Source of the DNA: Planctomycetota bacterium
Lineage (GTDB): Bacteria > Planctomycetota > Phycisphaerae > SM23-33 > FEN-1343
Length of the DNA: 8,919 nucleotides
Direction: 5' to 3'
Assembly: GCA_013203365.1 (NCBI GenBank)
Contig: JABMQG010000158.1
Coordinates: forward strand, 1-8,919
Shown: positions 6,759 through 8,919 of the stretch, one piece after another
How positions within the stretch are numbered: the first letter of the stretch is position 1
Layout: every line of letters starts with the position of its first letter
Made by a program: the position numbers and the translations under genes
Notes under the pieces: generated by a model
Databases searched by the model: none
Seen by the model: the letters and a program-made list of their open reading frames with translations, nothing else
What the model was told of the DNA's origin: nothing

Positions 6759-7264
6759 CACTGCATCTTAGTCATCAGGTCCGTGAGGAACCCCTGCAGG
6801 ACCTTGGTGGGCACTATGTCGAGGACCGGCTCCAGGATCTTGCCGGTTAGGAAGTCGCTGACGGCCTGGCGGTTGGGTCCCTTGTGAGCATTGAGTTTAA
6901 GAACGTGTGTTTCGGCACGTTCGAGCTTGCCGTCCGACATGTCCAGGCAGTAGTTGATCACCAGGTGGTGCAGGTCCTCGCTGGCAAGCTCGGCCGTTTC
7001 CTTCTGGCTGATGCGGGGCGTGGTCTCCCCGCGTGTGGTCTGGGCCAGTAGTTCGCGTTCGGCGGCCAGCAGGGCGTCGATTTCCTGCCTGCGCTGCATT
7101 TCAGACTGTTCGTCCAGCGGGACAAGGTCCAACGGTTCCCCGCCCTCAGGGGCCGGGATGAAATTGCTCCTCTGGCAGTGCGGGCATTTGCCACGCTGGC
7201 CCCCTGCGCTGTCCGGGGCCTGTACTATTTTGCCGCAGTACTCGCAATGGAACTTGATGGTCAT
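6758..7264 (-). CDS. zinc-ribbon protein of unknown function
   Basis: This is a 168-aa, probably cytoplasmic protein. The N-terminus holds a zinc ribbon with two CxxC knuckles, C7/C10 and C27/C30, in the pattern FHCEYCGK...APxSAGGQRGKCPHC, a short ribbon common in planctomycete proteins of many kinds. The middle (about 47-95) is charged and likely helical. The rest (96-168) is predicted helical and ends in a hydrophobic-acidic segment; I recognise no further domain. The protein has no signal peptide or membrane segment. The ATG at 7264 has GAGGT (7272-7276) 7 bases upstream, and that site overlaps the TGA of yjbQ, so its translation is probably coupled to yjbQ. Ribbons of this type usually bind zinc and hold a partner protein or nucleic acid, which is family-level knowledge and not shown here. 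No function should be read from the neighbour alone. Confidence 0.85.
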   Translation of the reverse strand: MTIKFHCEYCGKIVQAPDSAGGQRGKCPHCQRSNFIPAPEGGEPLDLVPLDEQSEMQRRQEIDALLAAERELLAQTTRGETTPRISQKETAELASEDLHHLVINYCLDMSDGKLERAETHVLKLNAHKGPNRQAVSDFLTGKILEPVLDIVPTKVLQGFLTDLMTKMQ

Positions 7265-7271
7265 CGCTTTT

Positions 7272-7276
7272 ACCTC
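7272..7276 (-). promoter_or_regulatory. ribosome-binding site overlapping the yjbQ stop codon
   Basis: On the minus strand the sequence TGAGGT contains both the yjbQ stop TGA (7275-7277) and the GAGGT Shine-Dalgarno site (7272-7276) for the zinc-ribbon gene, 7 bases before its ATG. Ribosomes finishing yjbQ would stop exactly on the next gene's binding site, which points to translational coupling. Confidence 0.6.
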
Positions 7277-7688
7277 ACTCGCCGATTGCCTTGATTACCA
7301 GCCGTTTTCGACGTTGGCCGTCGAATTCGGCATAGAATACCTGCTGCCACGGTCCCAGGTCCAGCCGGCCTTCGGTGATCGGGACGATCACCTCGTGGTG
7401 AACCAAAAGGTTTTTGAGGTGCGAGTCGCCGTTGGTCTCGCCAGTGCGATGGTGCCTGTAGTCGTTGCGGAACGGCGCCAGGCCTTCCAGCCATTCGTCG
7501 ATGTCGGCCAGCAGACCGCTCTCGGCGTCGTTGACGAAGACGCCGGCGGTGATGTGCATTGCCGAAACCAGCACCATGCCCTCGGCGATCCCACTGTCGC
7601 GGACAACCTCGGCCACCTGCTCGGTAATGTTGATGTACTCGCGGTGCCTTGGCGTGTTGAACCACAGGTACTGCGTCTTGGACTTCAA
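7275..7688 (-). CDS. yjbQ: YjbQ/UPF0047 family protein
   Basis: The 137-aa product belongs to the YjbQ (UPF0047) family, a small cytoplasmic beta-rich protein that forms trimers. The E. coli member has a weak thiamine-phosphate synthase side activity, so this label is often used, but the main cellular role is unsettled. Visible landmarks are [10 protein letters not shown] (residues 45-54, in place of the usual HTTAxLxxNE), a His-rich segment leading into [13 protein letters not shown], then [21 protein letters not shown] and a final [12 protein letters not shown]. The GPWQ form with YAEFDG marks the subfamily seen in many archaea and non-enteric bacteria, as opposed to the GTWQ form of E. coli. 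Length matches the family at about 130-140 residues. The start is a TTG at 7688: it has GAGGA (7697-7701) 8 bases upstream, and no in-frame ATG occurs before the conserved core. It lies 10 bases before the zinc-ribbon gene and 51 bases after the small membrane protein gene, in one probable unit. Confidence 0.93.
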   Translation of the reverse strand: MKSKTQYLWFNTPRHREYINITEQVAEVVRDSGIAEGMVLVSAMHITAGVFVNDAESGLLADIDEWLEGLAPFRNDYRHHRTGETNGDSHLKNLLVHHEVIVPITEGRLDLGPWQQVFYAEFDGQRRKRLVIKAIGE

Positions 7689-7696
7689 TGTTCGTT

Positions 7697-7701
7697 TCCT
7701 C
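7697..7701 (-). promoter_or_regulatory. ribosome-binding site that fixes the TTG start of yjbQ
   Basis: GAGGA on the minus strand stands 8 bases before the TTG at 7688. There is no in-frame ATG or GTG at a suitable distance, so this site decides the start codon. Confidence 0.6.
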
Positions 7702-7739
7702 TGAAGAGACCTGCGGCTTTCGGAATAAGTCGAGACTAC

Positions 7740-8036
7740 TTAACGCTTGCCCGCTAGCCGTCGCTTGATCCACCCGGCGGCTACAACGACGGCGCCAATG
7801 AGTATAAACCACGGGGCCAAGGCGATAATGACCGCCAAGAACAGCAGCAACAGGCCCAGCCCAACGAGCAACGCCCCCGCGGTCATAAGGGCACTGCTCT
7901 GGCCCAGCCATCGCAGGACACGGCCACGCCGGGTTGGGTCGGACCCTACCCTGGAAACCCTTACACGATGTATTCTAAGACGATCCATTCGTTCAACCAG
8001 CCGAAGGGCCGGCTTGCTCCGGCCCCCTGAAACCAT
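7740..8036 (-). CDS. small membrane protein, two predicted helices
   Basis: I do not recognise this gene. From the ATG at 8036 it encodes 98 residues: a basic, Arg-rich N-terminal half (about 1-47), then about 40 hydrophobic residues broken by a Pro-Trp pair near 75, which fits two closely packed membrane helices, and a basic tail ending KRRLAGKR. Positive residues on both ends suggest that both termini face the cytoplasm. The start is uncertain. The ATG at 8036 has a weak GGTGA (8047-8051) 10 bases upstream; a GTG at 8045 is also in frame; ATGs at 7988 and 7886 are alternatives, and codon use between 8036 and about 7925 is less GC-rich at third positions than in the hydrophobic part, which favours a later start. 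It is the first gene of the minus-strand unit with yjbQ and the zinc-ribbon gene, and is divergent from the radical SAM gene. Nothing here assigns a job. Confidence 0.55.
   Translation of the reverse strand: MVSGGRSKPALRLVERMDRLRIHRVRVSRVGSDPTRRGRVLRWLGQSSALMTAGALLVGLGLLLLFLAVIIALAPWFILIGAVVVAAGWIKRRLAGKR
8006..8025. repeat. 7-bp hairpin near the start of the small membrane protein gene
   Basis: GGGCCGG (8006-8012) and CCGGCCC (8019-8025) are exact reverse complements around a 6-base loop. If the membrane protein starts at 7988, the hairpin lies in its leader and could affect initiation; if it starts at 8036, it lies within codons 4-11. No T run follows on either strand. Confidence 0.5.
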
Positions 8037-8041
8037 ACAAT
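8014..8041 (+). promoter_or_regulatory. weak candidate promoter for the radical SAM gene
   Basis: TTGCTC (8014-8019) and TACAAT (8036-8041) are 16 bases apart. The -10 box matches TATAAT at 5 of 6, but the -35 box matches TTGACA at only 3 of 6. Transcription would begin near 8048, placing the paired palindromes at 8054-8086 in the leader. Confidence 0.3.
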
Positions 8042-8053
8042 ACACTTCACCGA

Positions 8054-8086
8054 TGCCGGCGGCAAGTGTTTGGCAGCCGACGGCTG
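8054..8086. promoter_or_regulatory. two spaced palindromes in the divergent gap, possible operators
   Basis: TGCCG-G-CGGCA (8054-8064) and CAGCCG-A-CGGCTG (8074-8086) are each perfect around a single central base. Their centres, 8059 and 8080, are 21 bases apart, about two helical turns, so two protein dimers could sit on the same face of the DNA. They lie between the two divergent start codons. With single-base centres they suit DNA binding better than RNA folding. No regulator is known. Confidence 0.35.
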
Positions 8087-8109
8087 TTGACCATGCAAGG
8101 ACTTGTGGT

Positions 8110-8919
8110 ATGCGTATATTGCGTCAGGACATTGCCGATCGGCTTTTGCCTCAAGTGCGACAACCGGCGCAGTATTGCGGCCTGGAGCACAACCGCTGCT
8201 GCGGCGACGTTCGCCAGGCCGAAGTTACCGTGGTGCTGGCGTTTCCGGACGCCTACACCATCGGCATCAGCCACCTCGGGACACAGATCCTCTACACCCA
8301 ACTAAATGCCATCGCCGGCGTCGCCTGCGACCGAAGCTATTGCCCGCTGGGCGACGCCGAGCGCATCATGCGGCAGGAGGCGATCCCGCTGTTCGGGTGG
8401 GAATCCCGGGCGGCCCTGGCCGACTTCGATATCGTGGGGTTCAGCCTGTCCTATGAATTGGTCTTTACGAACGTGCTGACCATGCTCGATCTGGCGGGCA
8501 TTCCCATCCACTCGGCAAGGCGGAGCGAGGCCGACCCCCTGATCGTCGCCGGCGGCACGCAGTCGGACACGCCGGAAGTCATGAGTGACTTTGTGGATAT
8601 TTTCCTGGTCGGCGATGGAGAAGGCCCCCTGCCGATGCTGGTTGAACTGTTCCGGCGAATGAAGCGGGAAGGTGCCGATCGGGCGGACATCCTGCTGGAA
8701 GCGGCCAGGTCCATACCCGCCGCCTACGTCCCGAGTTTGTGGTCGCCCCAATACGGCGCCGACGGCACATTGGACTCGTTGGCACCGACGCGGGACGATT
8801 TGCCACGTGTCATACGGCGCAGTTGCGTGAGTTTTTCCGATTCGCCGGCGATCACCCACCCGCTCGTGCCCGTCACGGAGGGTGTGTTCGATCGCATCAG
8901 TATCGAGATAATGCGCGGC
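8110..8919 (+). CDS. radical SAM protein, TIGR03960 type (3' end cut by the window)
   Basis: The first 270 residues are present and the frame is open to the last base. The sequence follows the N-terminal half of the TIGR03960 radical SAM family: AFPDAYTIGISHLGTQILY (44-62), PLFGWESRAALADFDIVGFSLSYEL (family pattern, 93-117), a segment NVLTMLDLAGIPI (121-133), ADPLIVAGG (141-149), VGDGEGPLP (167-175) and, at the very end, DRISIEIMRG (261-270). In the family this last motif leads directly into the C-rich site that holds the 4Fe-4S cluster, so the cut falls just before the first cluster cysteine. The visible part corresponds to the B12-binding-like region, but a classical DxHxxG cobalamin motif is not seen. 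The substrate of this family is not established. The ATG at 8110 is supported by AAGGA (8097-8101) 8 bases upstream. It is transcribed away from the small membrane protein gene. Family placement is confident; activity is not. Confidence 0.9.
   Translation, partial: MRILRQDIADRLLPQVRQPAQYCGLEHNRCCGDVRQAEVTVVLAFPDAYTIGISHLGTQILYTQLNAIAGVACDRSYCPLGDAERIMRQEAIPLFGWESRAALADFDIVGFSLSYELVFTNVLTMLDLAGIPIHSARRSEADPLIVAGGTQSDTPEVMSDFVDIFLVGDGEGPLPMLVELFRRMKREGADRADILLEAARSIPAAYVPSLWSPQYGADGTLDSLAPTRDDLPRVIRRSCVSFSDSPAITHPLVPVTEGVFDRISIEIMRG

Noticed and set aside
8103..8456. Plus-strand frame of 117 codons at the start of the radical SAM gene
   Set aside because: The frame starting at 8110 gives a clear family match through to the window end; the other frame gives an Arg- and Pro-rich sequence without motifs.

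Overview
The window looks like about 9 kb of chromosome from a member of the Planctomycetota, possibly a Phycisphaerae-like lineage. This is inferred from protein style only: an exported protein with an N-terminal LEDRLLLS motif (LEPR-XLL type) and SdrD B-like repeats, a neighbour with a PEP-CTERM-type tail, a short zinc-ribbon protein of planctomycete type, and moderately GC-rich genes spaced as short transcription units. I see no rRNA, tRNA, CRISPR array, insertion sequence or phage gene.

Layout. Bases 1-219 hold no gene. From 2833 down to 220 on the minus strand lie two exported-protein genes: a 210-aa PEP-CTERM-type protein with its own promoter (2928-2955), then a 626-aa LEPR-XLL/SdrD-B protein 100 bases downstream, probably co-transcribed. 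A 369-base divergent spacer separates them from the essential ribosome-assembly GTPase gene der (3203-4579, plus). Just after der, a good sigma-70-type promoter (4597-4626) drives a 641-aa secreted protein of unknown function with a strongly acidic tail (4699-6624). Three successive hairpins (6627-6758) end that unit in the convergent gap.

On the minus strand from 8036 to 6758 is a small cluster: a short two-helix membrane protein, a YjbQ/UPF0047 protein with a TTG start, and a zinc-ribbon protein whose ribosome-binding site overlaps the yjbQ stop codon. Divergent from it, at 8110, begins a TIGR03960-type radical SAM protein that runs off the right edge at residue 270, just before its cysteine motif would be expected.

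The genes do not form one pathway. Most of the window is ordinary housekeeping and exported-protein content, and I did not find a convincing new multi-gene system. The points most worth a second look are an Asp replacing the first Gly of the first Der P-loop, an unnamed C-terminal module in the 626-aa protein, the yjbQ/zinc-ribbon coupling, the triple hairpin, and paired palindromes before the radical SAM gene.
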